Source of the DNA: Cercis canadensis
Taxonomy: Eukaryota > Streptophyta > Magnoliopsida > Fabales > Fabaceae
NCBI GenBank assembly: GCA_003255065.1
Contig: QAOA01000060.1
Span: 420,741-484,740, forward strand
Direction: 5' to 3'
Length of the DNA stretch: 64,000 nucleotides
Part shown: in pieces, positions 12,801 to 24,800 of the stretch
Layout of the letters: the number at the start of each line of letters is the position of its first letter
Position numbering within the stretch: position 1 is the stretch's first letter
Program-made: the position numbers and the translations under genes
Notes under the pieces: model-generated
The model's input: only the letters and a program-made list of their open reading frames with translations
Databases searched by the model: none
What the model was told of the DNA's origin: nothing

Positions 12801-15800
12801 ATATATTCAACTCTACCCTTAGCTAGAGCCTTAGTAAAAATATCAGTTAGTTGTTCTCCAGTCCGAACATGTTTGGTAGAGATAAGACCTTGTTGAAGTT
12901 TCTCACGAACAAAGTGGTAGTCAACTTCTATGTGTTTTGCCCTTTCATGAAACACATGATTGGAAGCAATGTGGAGAGCTGATTGGTTGTCACATAGTAC
13001 ATCCATACATTTAGGTTGTCCAACTCCCAGTTCACCTAGTAAGTGACATATCCATATTGTTTCTTGCTTTTCCAGGAAACAAGGTTTCCTCCTACAAATA
13101 TATAGTACCCTGTAGTTTGACTTGCAATCTACACGAGATCCAGCCTAATCAGCATCTAAGTATCCTACCACTCTCTGATGCTCATGATTTTTGTAGACTA
13201 TGCCACGACCAGGAGCTCCTTTCAAGTACTTAAGGATACGTACAACTGCTCCCCAATGAGTTAAGCAAGGTGAAGACATAAATTGGCTAAGAACACTCAC
13301 ATGGAAAGCAATGTCTGGACAAGTCACAGTAAGACAGTTCAATTTTCCAACCAATCTCCTATATCTTTCTAGGTTATAAATGGTTTACCATCATCAATTC
13401 CAAGTTTAACACTTGAACACATTGGTGAATCACAAGGTTTGGCTCCTAGCATCCCTGTATATCTTAAGTAAATCTAGGATATACTTCCTTTGGGAAGATT
13501 CCTTTCTTGCTTCGAAGCACCTCAATTCCCAAGAAATACTTTAGATCACCCAAGTCTTTAGTTTGATACTTGCTCTGAAGAAAAGATTTTAGAGCACAAA
13601 TACCAATTCTATCATTTACCATGATTACAATGTCATCAACATAGACAACTAAAGGATACACCCTCTTGTTGTTTGCCAGTAGAAAACTGAGTGATCATTT
13701 GCACTCCTCTGCAAACCGTACTCCAAAACAACCTCACAAAATCTCCCAAACCAAACTCGAGGAGATTGTTTCAACTTTCAATCCATATAGTGACTTCTTC
13801 AATTTGCAAGCTCGCCCATACTCCCCCTAAGCAACAAACCCGGGTGGTTGCTCCATATATACTTCTTCCTATAAATCCCCATGAAGGAAGGCATTTTTAA
13901 CATCTAACTGATGAAGTGGCCAGCTATTAGATGCAGCAAGAGAGATCATGAGACGAACAGAAGTTAATTTAGCTGTAGTAATCGGTGCCATAGGTTTGAG
14001 CATATCCCTTAGCAACCAATTGAGCTTTAAGATGAGCAATTGACCCATTTGGGTTCACTTTGACAGTAAACACCTACTTACAGCCAGTAGCATGTTTGCC
14101 TTTAGGTAGAGTAACCAAGTCCCAAGTGTTATTTTGTTCAAGAGCATCCATTTCCTCTTTCATAGCTGCTGTTCACCCAGGGTGAGATAATGCTTTTGAA
14201 AGGGATTTGGGAACTGTAACAGACTCTAGAGATGTGGTGAAAGCCCTAGACAAAGGAGAGAGAGCATCATAGGAAACAAATGAAGAAATGGGATAGGTAC
14301 AAGTTCATTTACCTTTCCAAATACCAATGCGAAGGTCAAGCTCTGATGTAGGTGGAAAAGGATCTAGATCAGGGGGAGAAGAAGCTGGTGAGGGTAATGA
14401 GTCAAGTTGAGATGTAGGTGCCACCACCTATTGTGGAGAGTAAACCTGTGTGATAGGTGGACCAGGTACTGATTTTTCACTGACAGTATAGATAAGGAAA
14501 TCATCTTCTAATATAAGGCATGAAGGAGAATGAGCTGAAGTAGGAAAGAATGGAGTAGACTCACAGAAAGTAACATCAATAGAAACTAGATAATGACCTA
14601 ATTTAGGAGAGAATCACTAGTACCTTTTTTGATTCCGAGGGTAGCCTAAAAAGAGACATTTTAATGACCTGGGATCAAGTTTTGATACTGAGGGTCGAAT
14701 GTCTTGAACAAACCAGGAGCAGCCAAAGACTCTTAGAGGGAGAGAAAAGAATGAATGTGAGGGAAACAAGACAGAATAAGGAATCTGGCCACCAAGGACA
14801 ATTGAAGGCATTCTGTTGATTAAAAAGCTAGCAGTAGAGATTGCATCAGCCCAGAAAGTCTTAGGCACTTGCATATGAAATAGAAGAGCTCGTGCAACCT
14901 CCATAAGATGACAATTCTTCCTTTCAGCTACCCCATTTTGCTGCAAGGTAACAACATATGAAGATTGATGAACAATTCCATTTTGGGATAAGAAAGAGTT
15001 GAATGATGTGGAAAAGTATTCCTTAGCATTATCACTACACAAGATACGAACAAAACAGCCATGCTGATATTTTATTTCTGCATAGAATTTACAAAAAATG
15101 GAGAATACTTTTGAACGATTTTCCATTGGATATAACCAAGTGGTTCAAGAATGATCGTCAACAAAAGTTACAAAATATCGGAACTTTGATTTTGACACAA
15201 CTGGACACGGGCCCCAAATGAACTAACTCAAAAGGGGACACAGCCTGTTTAATGACTCTAGGAGCAAAGGACACTTGTGTATGTTTAGCAAGCTGACATG
15301 CTTCACAATATAAACTAGATACAGACTCTAAACTAGGAAACATCTTCAAAACAGTCAAGGAAGGGTGACCCAACTGGCAATGAAGTTGGAGTAGAGGAAC
15401 GAACTAGTACAAGTAACAGGACATGTCACAGGTTCATGTGGGCGTTCCAACACATACAGTCGATCAGACTCATGACCTCTACCAATAATCCTCTTCGTCC
15501 CAAGATCTTGAAAGATGCAAAAGCCCAGAAAGAAGTGAACACAACAATTAAGAGAGTGTGTGATCTTACTGACATATAGGAGGTTAAAATGAAAATGGGG
15601 CACACATAAAACAGAGGATAATGAAACAGATGGGGTGATATCTACAGTCCCACTCCCTATAATTAGGGTAGATGATTCATCAGCTAGTGTAACATTCGGT
15701 AAAAAAGAAGGCTGAAAGGAGGATAGAGTACCTATAGTACCTATCATGTGAACCAATTGCGAGATGATGAGGAAAGGCAAACTGTGGGTTTACCTGTTTG

Positions 15801-17818
15801 GGCTAGGGTGGCAATGGAGGAAGAGGCAGCTTGCTGAGAGGCATAGAACTGTGTAAGACAAGTATACTCATCAGCAGGGATGGTCACTTGGTGCTAAGGT
15901 CTAGGTCCAAGGACAGGGATGGTCACTTGGTGCTCAGGTTTAGGTCCAAGTGGAGTGGGTAGGAGCCCATCATGTGTAGCAGTATTAGCAAATCTGGATC
16001 CTTGGAATTGTGGAGGTTTTCCACTCCCATTTAATTTGCAGCAGTTTCTTTTTATGTGTCCAGTCTTACCACACTTCAGGTCACACCTCCGCAGATGAGT
16101 TCCACCACCAGAAACGTGCGACAGCTCAGGTTGCACCCCTGCATAGGCTTGCAACACACCCCAGGTCGCTTCTCTGTCTGCTCAGGTCGTGACTTGCCAG
16201 CACAAACCTAGTGCATACTATCGGGAAGAGGAAACAGAGAAGAAGAAGAGGAGGATAAGGAAATAGATTTAGGTTGTGTATCAGAATGAGAGAAGTCCTG
16301 ATACCATGTAAAATATAGAAGAGAGTAGAAATAGAAGCCTTTACCCACACTTGGGTCAGCAGAACATATATATAATATATATGCAAAAGAGAAGAGAGTA
16401 CAATGATAAATTAGGGAATGACTATTTTACCCTTACTCACTAACAGTAACTAAGATTGTTACATTTACCATAAACTTTAGCAGACACCTAGATCTTTTCT
16501 TTACCTATTTTGAGCCTCAATAGCTGCTATCTTGGATATAAAATACTAATCTATTGCCAGAACATACTCAGCATCCAGTGAGAGTGAATTTTCAATGATG
16601 CAGATGACCATCATTATGAAACTATTTTGCAGTCTGTGCTACTGGTTTGATTACTTTATAGATTGTCCAGTCACTGACATGTACCTTATTTTCCTTTTCC
16701 CTTTGAGTTTATATGCATTCTATTTCTTTATAGGGTGCTAGTCTTCTGAAACCACCACCACTGCCCTATTTTTGTTTTGAAGGTCATATTGCAGCTGGCA
16801 GAATCAGGTTCGTTTTTTGGCCAGGTTGATCTGTTTAAAGTTCGTGGAAAATTTGCCTTATCAGATGCATATGAAGACCACTTTCTGCTCCCAAAAGGGA
16901 AAATCCTTATGGTTACTCATCGAAGAGTGATACTATTGCAAGTAAGTATTCTTCATTGAAAACAATAAGTAACAAAATGTATTCTCCAATTATCTGTTAT
17001 TGAGCAATTTTTTTGTCAATGTCAGCAACCATCCAACATTATTGCTCAGAGGAAGTTCAGCCCCGCAAAGGATCCATGTTCAATATTGTGGGATGTACTG
17101 TGGGATGAGCTTGGGACAATGGAACTACAACATGGAAAGAAAGACAACTCAAAATCTCCGCCTTCGCAGCTCATTCTATATTTGAAGTCTAGAGCATCAG
17201 ATTTGAAAGAAAATGTTCGGATTATAAAATGTAGCCGTGAATCCCATCAAGCCCTAGAAGTTTACTCTTCAATTGAGCATGCAATGAATACTTACGACCC
17301 AAATCTATCGAAGGTATTTTTCTTGTCTTTTGTTTTTTTTTTTTTTTGCCTTTTTGACATTCATTTACATACTCTCTAGTTATTATTTCCAGTAGTCAGC
17401 AATTTATTGATAACTAACAGTGTTACATATCTTAGTATGATGCCGGAAATTTTCATCTGAAACTCAGCAAAAGCATTGATAAAATATGCATCTATCTTTT
17501 CTAAATATAAATTCTTGAGTGAAAACGGCATACTTTTATCTTTTCCAACTCTTCTTTCTTTCCTTCTTTTTTGGATCATTGTTTTATATATTCTTTGCTA
17601 AGTGGACTAATTTTTCTGCATAATAAATTTTCTTTTTTGTTTTCTGCAATGATATTCAGGGAATACTGAAAAATAAAGTGACAAAGCCATATTCACCAAT
17701 TGCTGATGGCCCCAGTTTTGATGTAATACCAAAAGAAGGAATCTGCCCCTGGCCTGCCCAACAGATCGCTGGATCACTTCCTCTTACTTCAACTTTTGGA
17801 AGCAATACTGATCATTAG
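97..17818 (+). CDS. VPS13: VPS13-family intermembrane lipid transfer protein, C-terminal half (24 exons, 5' end outside the window)
   Basis: Exons read from the sequence: 97-415, 654-812, 894-1057, 1206-1377, 1467-1736, 1830-2036, 2708-2762, 3539-3669, 3755-4264, 4365-5165, 5341-5417, 5970-6423, 6562-6648, 8031-8186, 8274-8458, 8751-9290, 9535-9712, 9851-9996, 10078-10204, 10787-11008, 11876-12232, 16783-16941, 17026-17313, 17660-17818. All introns are GT..AG and the phases close over 5,923 nt, giving about 1,973 residues and a TAG stop. Domain order: VPS62/DUF946-like block, C2-like segment, dysferlin-like block, SHR-BD domain, VPS13 C-terminal (ATG2-like) domain, PH-like domain. Family knowledge: VPS13 proteins are bridge-like lipid transporters at membrane contact sites, and plant members are around 4,000 residues, so roughly half is here. 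The closest Arabidopsis type is probably the VPS13M group (At1g48090/At4g17140), judged from memory. The N-terminal chorein domain is not in the window. No internal stop or frameshift was seen. Confidence 0.93.
6778..6948 (+). repeat. Solo-side 5' LTR (171 bp) of the truncated Copia element
   Basis: Starts TGTTAG and ends CTCACA immediately before the primer-binding site, the canonical TG...CA layout. No second copy was seen in the window, so the right boundary rests on the primer-binding site and the left on the TG. Confidence 0.6.
7433..7941 (+). pseudogene. Decayed Copia gag fragment
   Basis: An ATG at 7433 opens a reading frame that stops near 7510. The adjacent frame then continues as a typical Copia gag N-terminal region ([18 protein letters not shown], later [10 protein letters not shown]) until 7941. 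No zinc knuckle, protease, integrase or reverse transcriptase follows. Not a host exon: it lies wholly inside a VPS13 intron whose flanking exon phases match without it. Confidence 0.65.
12617..12750 (-). repeat. 3' LTR of the antisense Copia element
   Basis: 134-bp copy with TG...CA ends, next to a polypurine tract on the minus strand (plus-strand CTCCCCCTC at 12751-12759). It is the downstream LTR in the element's own orientation. Confidence 0.85.
12758..16157 (-). pseudogene. Broken Copia polyprotein (zinc knuckle to RNase H)
   Basis: Open stretches on the minus strand give recognisable pieces in order. 16157-15894 carries a C-rich knuckle [15 protein letters not shown]; its first cysteine pair is spaced CX3C instead of CX2C. 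15780-15355 is a protease/pre-integrase remnant. 15373-15158 has the GHPSL and CEAC pre-integrase zinc motif. 15126-14617 is integrase with a [10 protein letters not shown] motif and NGVAERKN. 13661-13464 is reverse transcriptase with YVDDIV. 13354-13145 and 13006-12758 are the end of RT and RNase H, with [20 protein letters not shown] and DIFTKAL. Stops and frame changes between them make it non-coding. Confidence 0.85.
16307..16445 (-). repeat. 5' LTR of the antisense Copia element
   Basis: 139-bp copy. Plus-strand GTCCTGATACCA at 16295-16306 is, on the minus strand, TGGTATCAGGAC, the Met-tRNA primer-binding site. This fixes the element as minus-strand. Confidence 0.85.
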
Positions 17819-19210
17819 GAGTCAGTGTGTATTGGACATTGCTCATCTTATTCAGGATTTTCAGGTATTATGCGTTATTTAATACTTTTCATTTTCCCTT
17901 CTGTCTGAATGGTATATTTTTTAGTATTTTCCTCAGTCACTTTCACAATTACCTTATTTCTTTCCTCATTTTATTTCTTTTTCTTTTTTTCCTTTTGGGG
18001 GGAGAGGAGAGAGCAGGGGTCTAACTAAAACATATTGTCATTGAAGCTGGTACCAAAATGAGACAAATAATCATTGTTATTTGATTTTTCTATCCCATCA
18101 TTCCTTATAATATATATAGGTATAAGGTATAAATTTCTATAAGAGTGACAATTTCATAAAACACACCTCTCTACCTATCACACAAATAATGGGAATAGAA
18201 CACAATATAATGTTTCCATAGCAGAACCATAACCTTCATTGAATTATCAAATTCTCTCCTGATCCGGCTTAAGTTTTCTTTATAAAAAAATGAAGTCCCC
18301 AAAATGTATACATTTCCTTTTCAATGTTGAAATGACTAAAATAGAAAGTAAGTTTCCGTGTTGAATCCATATTTATGTGCTATATAATTTGTAACTTTTT
18401 CTTGACACAGTAAATAGCAAGGGACTTCATTGTTAAAAATAAATAAATAATTTTATTTTGAGTTACAAAAGAGCACAATGCATTGGGAAAGAGAATGAAA
18501 ATACATGGCTGGAATAAAACCCCTGATGTCAAACACCTTAATTCTCAAGAGGAGGTGCCATTAGACCCACAAGTTATTGGCAAAAACATAAATAAATAAA
18601 TCATTAAAAGTAGGGTATATTGGTACACCCAATGTAGCCTAAGTATTAGGAACTTTCTTATTCATTTCACATACAGTTTCTCACAAGAATTGCAGCATGC
18701 TTGACAGAGGTTTCTTAATAAAAAATTGGCTTTCACTATACATGACAAAATGCTGATGGAGTATAATTTCCAATTTGATCGAGCTTTTCACTTTTTATTT
18801 TAATCTTCAACAGTGTCTAGTGTCTTATTTATGCAGTTATATTTGGAAATGTGTTACATCTACATTTTCTAATTATGTTGGGAAGCAATTTGAATGGCTA
18901 TATGTAATCTCTTCAGGTACTCAATCTGAGGAGGTCGTTCGTTTCCTGCTGGGACATTCAACTAGGTGGCCTTTCATGGATGATTGTTTACATCTGGAAA
19001 ATGGTCACTAATGCAGTGCTAAGCACCGAGTGCTTTAGTGTCTGGAGAGAAATATTTAGGCGCTCCACAGCTAATTTCCTGCCTCCCTGTAACCCTGTTT
19101 CTCTGCTTTTCCTGGGACCTATCGGTTACTAATTGTATGTGTAATATATTCAGTTCTTGTATATACTGACCAAAATAGCTTTCTTTGTACAGATAGAAAA
19201 TCATAGCGAT
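17819..19210 (+). other. VPS13 3' untranslated region with a probable UTR intron (17865-18916)
   Basis: 46 nt after the stop codon the sequence reads TTTTCAG followed by GTATTATG, a donor site. A matching acceptor, CTCTTCAG, ends at 18916 and is followed by less AT-rich UTR-like sequence to about 19200. No open frame of note lies in the 1,052-bp interval. Transcript data would be needed to prove the intron. Confidence 0.5.
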
Positions 19211-20960
19211 GATGGGCCCTACTTAATCATCCTCGTTGTTCTTAAATAAGAAACGCAATGAGGTACTCCTGTTTTTCATTGGGGAGTACCATCTGTATTG
19301 TTCTTAGCGAGTTTCTTTTCTTCTGTTTCCTCCTCCGTGCACCTCATCATGAAAAATTGTCTTTGCTGATCAAACAATGAAGAATAAGGGATTTTCGGTT
19401 TATCTCATAAGAAGAGAATCCATATAGTGGTCACAGAAGATGGGATCTTTCATCTAACAGAGCATGCATTCGAAATAAATGCTACCTATTTAGATAATTA
19501 GTGAAATAAAATGCAAATTTCAGAAAATACCAACGAAGAGGGAAATAATGGTTGCAAAAGAAATCCACGTCATTTTCATTTCATCTCAAATTCTTTTTAT
19601 AGAAACTGCAGTTTTCTAGTTTTGCGAGGGTTCAGCGTGAATATATTTTAGGAAGAATTGTTTTAAGGTTCTAGAATTAGGTGTGTATCAAATGCATAAT
19701 ATGATTATTGTGTTTGTATATATAATAATTATGTGTAAAATTTATGATTATTTTGTTTAGTATATAGTTATTATATTTAAATATAAATAAAATAATCATG
19801 TATTTTAATTATTTTTTAATTGTGTCAAAAGTGCTTAAACAGCATCATCATTATTAATATCGGCAACCTCTAGGATAGCTTTACACAATTGTACGTATTG
19901 TGTAAATAAAATTATTAATATTAATATTCATAATAAAATAATTCTTGCATAAACAATGTTGAGCACATAATCCTGACAATTGTACACAAATATTATTTGG
20001 CTGGGTTTGAAAAAAAAAAAAATTATTTATTTTTTATTTTTTTATTGACTATAAGTATAGTTACAAGTACAGTCATTAAGGCTATAAATTCAAGGCTCTT
20101 TTAGTAGATGAGCCTAAAACAAACTTAAATTTGTGTGAAGCTCAAATTAATTTAGTTCGTGAACAATTTATCTTATTTATAAGGTGACTGTTAAGTGACC
20201 TTTTTAATAAAAGATAAGGCTATTATAGTCTTAAAGATCACTTATGCAGTCATACAAACTTGTGATTGTAAATATAAAATTATATATGTATATTTATTTA
20301 TTGTACTTATGTACTTTTTTCCATTCACAATTCTTCACAAAAGAATAATATTGTTTATACATCACTTGACATCTATATAGTTAGCATATACTCAATTAAA
20401 ATTTAGGTTATAATTTAGCCAATATCTTACTCTTTGTAAAAAAAATTAAATGCTGATGTTGCAAAACGAGTACAAACAAATGAACAAGAGTGTATAAATA
20501 GTATTATTCCTCTTCGTAACACCAAGTCATCAATCATGATTTACAAGGCACAGAATCAAAGACGATCAACAATTTCAATTCATCTAATAACATGTACCCT
20601 ACGCACTTGATCATTACCTACGCATTTGGACAAAGCCACCTTTCCCATGCCCTGTGTTCTCCGAACTCCTAATCCCTGGTTCCGACAACGGACAAATCGC
20701 TAGAATTACGATGCTCGCGTAGACCTACAAACACGACGTCGTCTGATCTGCTTATAGTTATAGGTCCCAGAAACAGTTACTGTAAGAAAGAAAGTTACAG
20801 TAGAAAGAACACTACTTCTTAAATAGCAATAAATAGTAATAATCTAATTTAGAAAAAAGAAATGTGAGCACTGGTACTCATTCATGTCGAAGTTCTAGAA
20901 ATGGAGAAGACTAGAAATCTATAGTTACGAAGACTTGAGCCTCCAAGTTGGAGCATTTCG
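19211..20960. other. Intergenic DNA between the VPS13 and GALT3-like genes
   Basis: AT-rich; no supported gene, RNA or repeat unit. The right end (about 20500-20960) is less AT-rich and is probably the promoter and 5' leader of the galactosyltransferase gene. Confidence 0.5.
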
Positions 20961-21862
20961 CAGATCAAAATGGTGAGATTTAGCTGAATTTGTGTCTTAA
21001 GCAGCTTTAAATCTTGTACGCTAGTTTTGATTTCCGTTTTCGCATATTTATGTGTTTGTATTTTATTTTTTTTCCTTTTTTTTACGAGTTGGTTTGATTG
21101 CTTACTGAAAAAGAGTTACTTTATCCTTTAAAAAAGGGGAAAATTTTGCTTTGAAGCGGTGAGAATTTGCTTTGAAATGTATGGAGGGTGACAAGTATGC
21201 GAGTCTTGCGCTTTTCTTGACCAAGCTGTGTTTTTTTATGGATAAATGTGAACTTTTTAACTGAATTTTTTCATTGTTTTTAAAATGGAAAGTTTAGTTT
21301 GGATTTGATCTTAAACCATGTTGAAATTAAAAAAAGTTGGCAGACCGTAGTCTTTGGGGATAACTCCATTCTCCTATTATCCTTTTTTTCTCATTTTTGT
21401 CTGTTGAAATAAAACCAATCGGTCTGAGATTAGCTTTAACAAGGGGTTTATTTGAAACCGCTAATGTGTTTCACTCTACCTGTGCAATTATGGTGATAAT
21501 TATTACTCCACCTTGCCATGATATTCCCCAACTTTTTCGTTATATTTTTCAGAAAGCAGTAAAGAAAAAAATAGGTAATTTCGATTGTGTAATGCATAAG
21601 TTAGGAACTGAAATAAAGTTCTCAACAGAAAAGTAGGTAACTCAACTAAAAGTAGTCCTCGAGTTTGTTTGTTTATGCTGTTTAGCTATTTACTTGGGTT
21701 TCTTCTTAATTTCCTCTTCTAATCTATGAACCAGATTGCACGATTGTTTCTATTTATTCATTTCAAAATAGATGAAGTCATATTAAATTTTTACTTCTGG
21801 TGAAACAGTAATTTATTTTCTGTGTGCAGAAACGGCTATATCTAGTTCAAGGTTTACTGAAA
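20870..21862 (+). other. Probable 5' leader exon and leader intron of the GALT3-like gene
   Basis: A donor ATG|GTGAGA at 20972/20973 and an acceptor TGTGTGCAG ending at 21829 would remove an 857-bp intron just before the coding exon. The last exon-1 codon would be ATG (20970-20972) and it stays in frame with the main ORF after splicing. Two short upstream ORFs precede it (near 20885 and 20899, both ending within a few codons). No transcript is available to confirm it. Confidence 0.45.
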
Positions 21863-24800
21863 ATGAAGAGGTGGTATGGAGGCTTGTTGATCATGGCTTT
21901 GGGTATGATGTTGATTCTTCTTTACAGCCTTATCAGAATTCAGCCACAGAAACAGTCAACAAAACAATCAGCATACAATTTCTTTAATAACCATCCACCA
22001 AATGATTCGATTATAAGTAATCATCTTCCTCTTAACTCTTCTGAGGTGGAACTAAAAGTACCAAGACCGGAAATGGTACCACATTTTATACATTTTGAAG
22101 GGCTCGTTGATCTATATGAAATGAAAAACTTTTCTGAAGGAGAATTGAAGAGTGTGCTTGTATGGGCTCCCTTGCGTTCCCTGCTTTCGAGGTCAGATGC
22201 TTTACCTGAAACAGCTCAAGGAGTTAAAGAGGGTTCTGTGGTGTGGAAAGAGTTGTTCTCCACAATTGAGAAGGAGAAAGCCTCTAGGATTAGCGAGATA
22301 GATAACCCACAGAATCGAAGCTGCCCTTTCTCAGTAACCACCCTTAGTAAGACAGTATCAAGCAGTGGTATCATTCTTGAGATTCCTTGTGGTCTGGTTG
22401 TAGATTCTTCTATTACGCTGATTGGCATTCCTAATGGGCAAAACAAAAGTTTTCAGATTGATCTTGTTGGACAACAACTGGAAGAGGAGCCAAATCCTCC
22501 AATCATCTTACATTACAATGTAAGTCTTCCGGGAGAAAATATGACAGAGGAACAATTTATAGTTCAAAATACATGGACTAATGACCTTGGGTGGGGAAAG
22601 CAGGAAGTATGTCGTGCTCGTGGTTCTGCTAATATCCAAAAAGGTATAATTAGTAAAAATTTCATTTTCTAATCAAAGTATTTTTCATCATCTTATAATT
22701 ATTGCAGAAAGTGATGAGCTATTATAGAACTTGGATATGTTAAAAATATCTTCTACATGCAAAGGGATGATACAGTGGTAAAAAAGCATTTTTAACGAGC
22801 AATGCTTTCTTTGACATGCAGAGAATAAAAATTTATAACTCAAAAGTGAAAAAGATCTATTATTCCTATGGTTTATTTGAAATTTGCATGCTACTGTTGG
22901 GATGCTTGTTCAAATACTATTTTCACTTTGTCAATAAGACATATCCAAAGTGGCACCCACATGGGTAAGCAGCCAAATTTGGAAAACCCTGATCGTATAA
23001 TAACAAAAAGCTGTTTTGTTGAGTGTGTTATTATACTTCTCGTTCTTTTTCTTGAGTACATTTTACAAGAGGGAAACTTTCAGTGACTTCTAAATCATCA
23101 AACTAAAATTGTTGCAGTGGATGGACTTGTTCTCTGCAATGTACAAGTTGTCAGAAGCAGCACTGAAGAGAATCTAAATGTGGGTCAACCTACTAGTGGT
23201 ATACCAGCTAATATTTATGGAGAAAGTGCACATAGAACTGCTAATTTCCCATTTTCTGAGGGGACTCCTTTTACTGCCACATTGTGGGTTGGTGTAGAGG
23301 GATTTCATATGACTGTGAATGGAAGGCATGAGACATCTTTCTTATTTAGGGAGGTAAAGTATGGGAAGAGAAATAGTGCTAAAAGTTAAAATTTTTTATA
23401 GGAATGGTCACTTCCAATTTCATAAAATTTTCATGGATGCAGAAACTTGAACCATGGTTAGTTAGTAGCATGAGAGTAGAAGGTGGTTTAAGTCTCTTAT
23501 CTGCCTTGGCTAAAGGTTTACCTGTTACTGAAGATAATGATATAGTCATTGATGTTGAGAAACTGAAAGCTCCTTCTATCCCCAGAAAAAGACTTTTTAT
23601 GTTGATTGGAGTTTTCTCTACTGGAAATAATTTCGAGCGTCGAATGGCCCTGAGGAGGTCATGGATGCAGTATGAGACTGTGCGCTCTGGAGAAGTGGCT
23701 GTCCGATTTTTCATTGGCCTTGTAAGTCATGAATAGTAGATTTGGTAATATGAATCTATATATTGAAATAACCCTTGTTCTAGCTTATGCTCTAATTTTG
23801 CCAAGATGAAGAATCTTGTTTTAATTTTGCTTTCCTACTTGCCTTTGTTCCTTCCCCTTGGTTGGTTGAAATACATTTAGATGAAGATCCCTTGGTTATA
23901 ATTGAAAATGTAAGTGTAATTTTCATAATCATTTATCACAGTTGAGTGAAGGGTATGTATAATCTTTTAGTGATTGACAAAGCTGAGTCCATAGTGTTAT
24001 TGAATTAATTGTGAAGGTAAACTCATAGAATTTAGAATCTCTTTCTTCTTTTAGTTTTCCTTCTTCCAATAGGTTGGGTAGGTGGGAAAGGAGTGCTTGT
24101 GGTGTCATAATTGAGAAATTTACTCAAGAATCTGCATTAATAGTAAGGAGTTGTGAAGTTGTTGGAAGAAATTTGAACTCAAACAATTGTATCAATTATT
24201 GAAATAAATTTTATATTCTTTCCTTTTTTAGCACAAAAGAAATTAAGACTAGAAGCAAAACTACCATACTCTAACCCATCAATTGGACTCAACCAAGTTT
24301 TCTGTAACTAGTTGTGTTATCTTGTTCTTTCCTGTTTTTCTCATTTGATTATAAAAGGTCATGTGACTTTTTTATGTTCTATCTGATTGCAGCACAAGAA
24401 CAGTAGAGTTAATTTTGAGCTATGGAAAGAAGCTCAAGCATATGGAGATATCCAGTTAATGCCTTTTGTTGATTACTACAGTTTGATCACTTTGAAGACA
24501 ATTGCTATCTGCATTCTGGGGGTAAGTGGATTGAGATATTATTCAAGAAAAATAATGGGGTTGCTGTTGTTGATTTTGTAACCAAATTGTTCTCAGAGAC
24601 AGCTGCTAAGAATAGTACAATTTCTATTTCAAATATTTTAAGGTAATCTGTAGTTCACTGTAAAGCAACGAAGAAACGAGAGAGAGAGAGAGAGAGGGGG
24701 GGTAGTAAAATGTTCAAATCATAATAAACTTCGGTTCTGCCTGAATTGTGCTTCTCTATTGGTTATGCTGTCCAGTCTTTATGATGAGTTGGTTTGTATA

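Larger units (their letters stand above)
12617..16445 (-). mobile_element. Antisense, gag-deleted Copia retrotransposon in a VPS13 intron
   Basis: Two direct repeats of 134 bp (12617-12750) and 139 bp (16307-16445), both TGTAAAATATAG ... CTCACTAACA, flank a minus-strand Copia body. On the minus strand the order is leader, zinc-knuckle remnant, protease/pre-integrase remnant, integrase (about 15373-14617), reverse transcriptase (about 13661-13464), RNase H (about 13354-12758). Many stops and frameshifts break it. Only about 150 bp separates the 5' LTR from the zinc knuckle, so nearly all of gag is missing. The two LTRs differ at many sites (roughly 90% identity by eye), so the insertion is not recent. 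The flanking pentamers GTTAT and GTAAC are not a clean target-site duplication. Confidence 0.88.
10787..17818 (+). other. VPS13 C-terminal (ATG2-like) amphipathic domain followed by a PH-like domain
   Basis: Exons 10787-11008 and 11876-12232 encode the glycine-rich region characteristic of the VPS13/ATG2 C-terminal domain ([20 protein letters not shown], then [20 protein letters not shown]). In the family this region binds lipid droplets or membranes. Exons 16783-17313 encode a PH-like fold ([15 protein letters not shown] ... [10 protein letters not shown]). The two halves are separated by a 4,550-bp intron, mostly filled by an antisense Copia element. Confidence 0.75.

Noticed and set aside
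12612..16450. Target-site duplication of the antisense Copia element
   Set aside because: GTTAT and GTAAC differ at two of five bases; not claimed.
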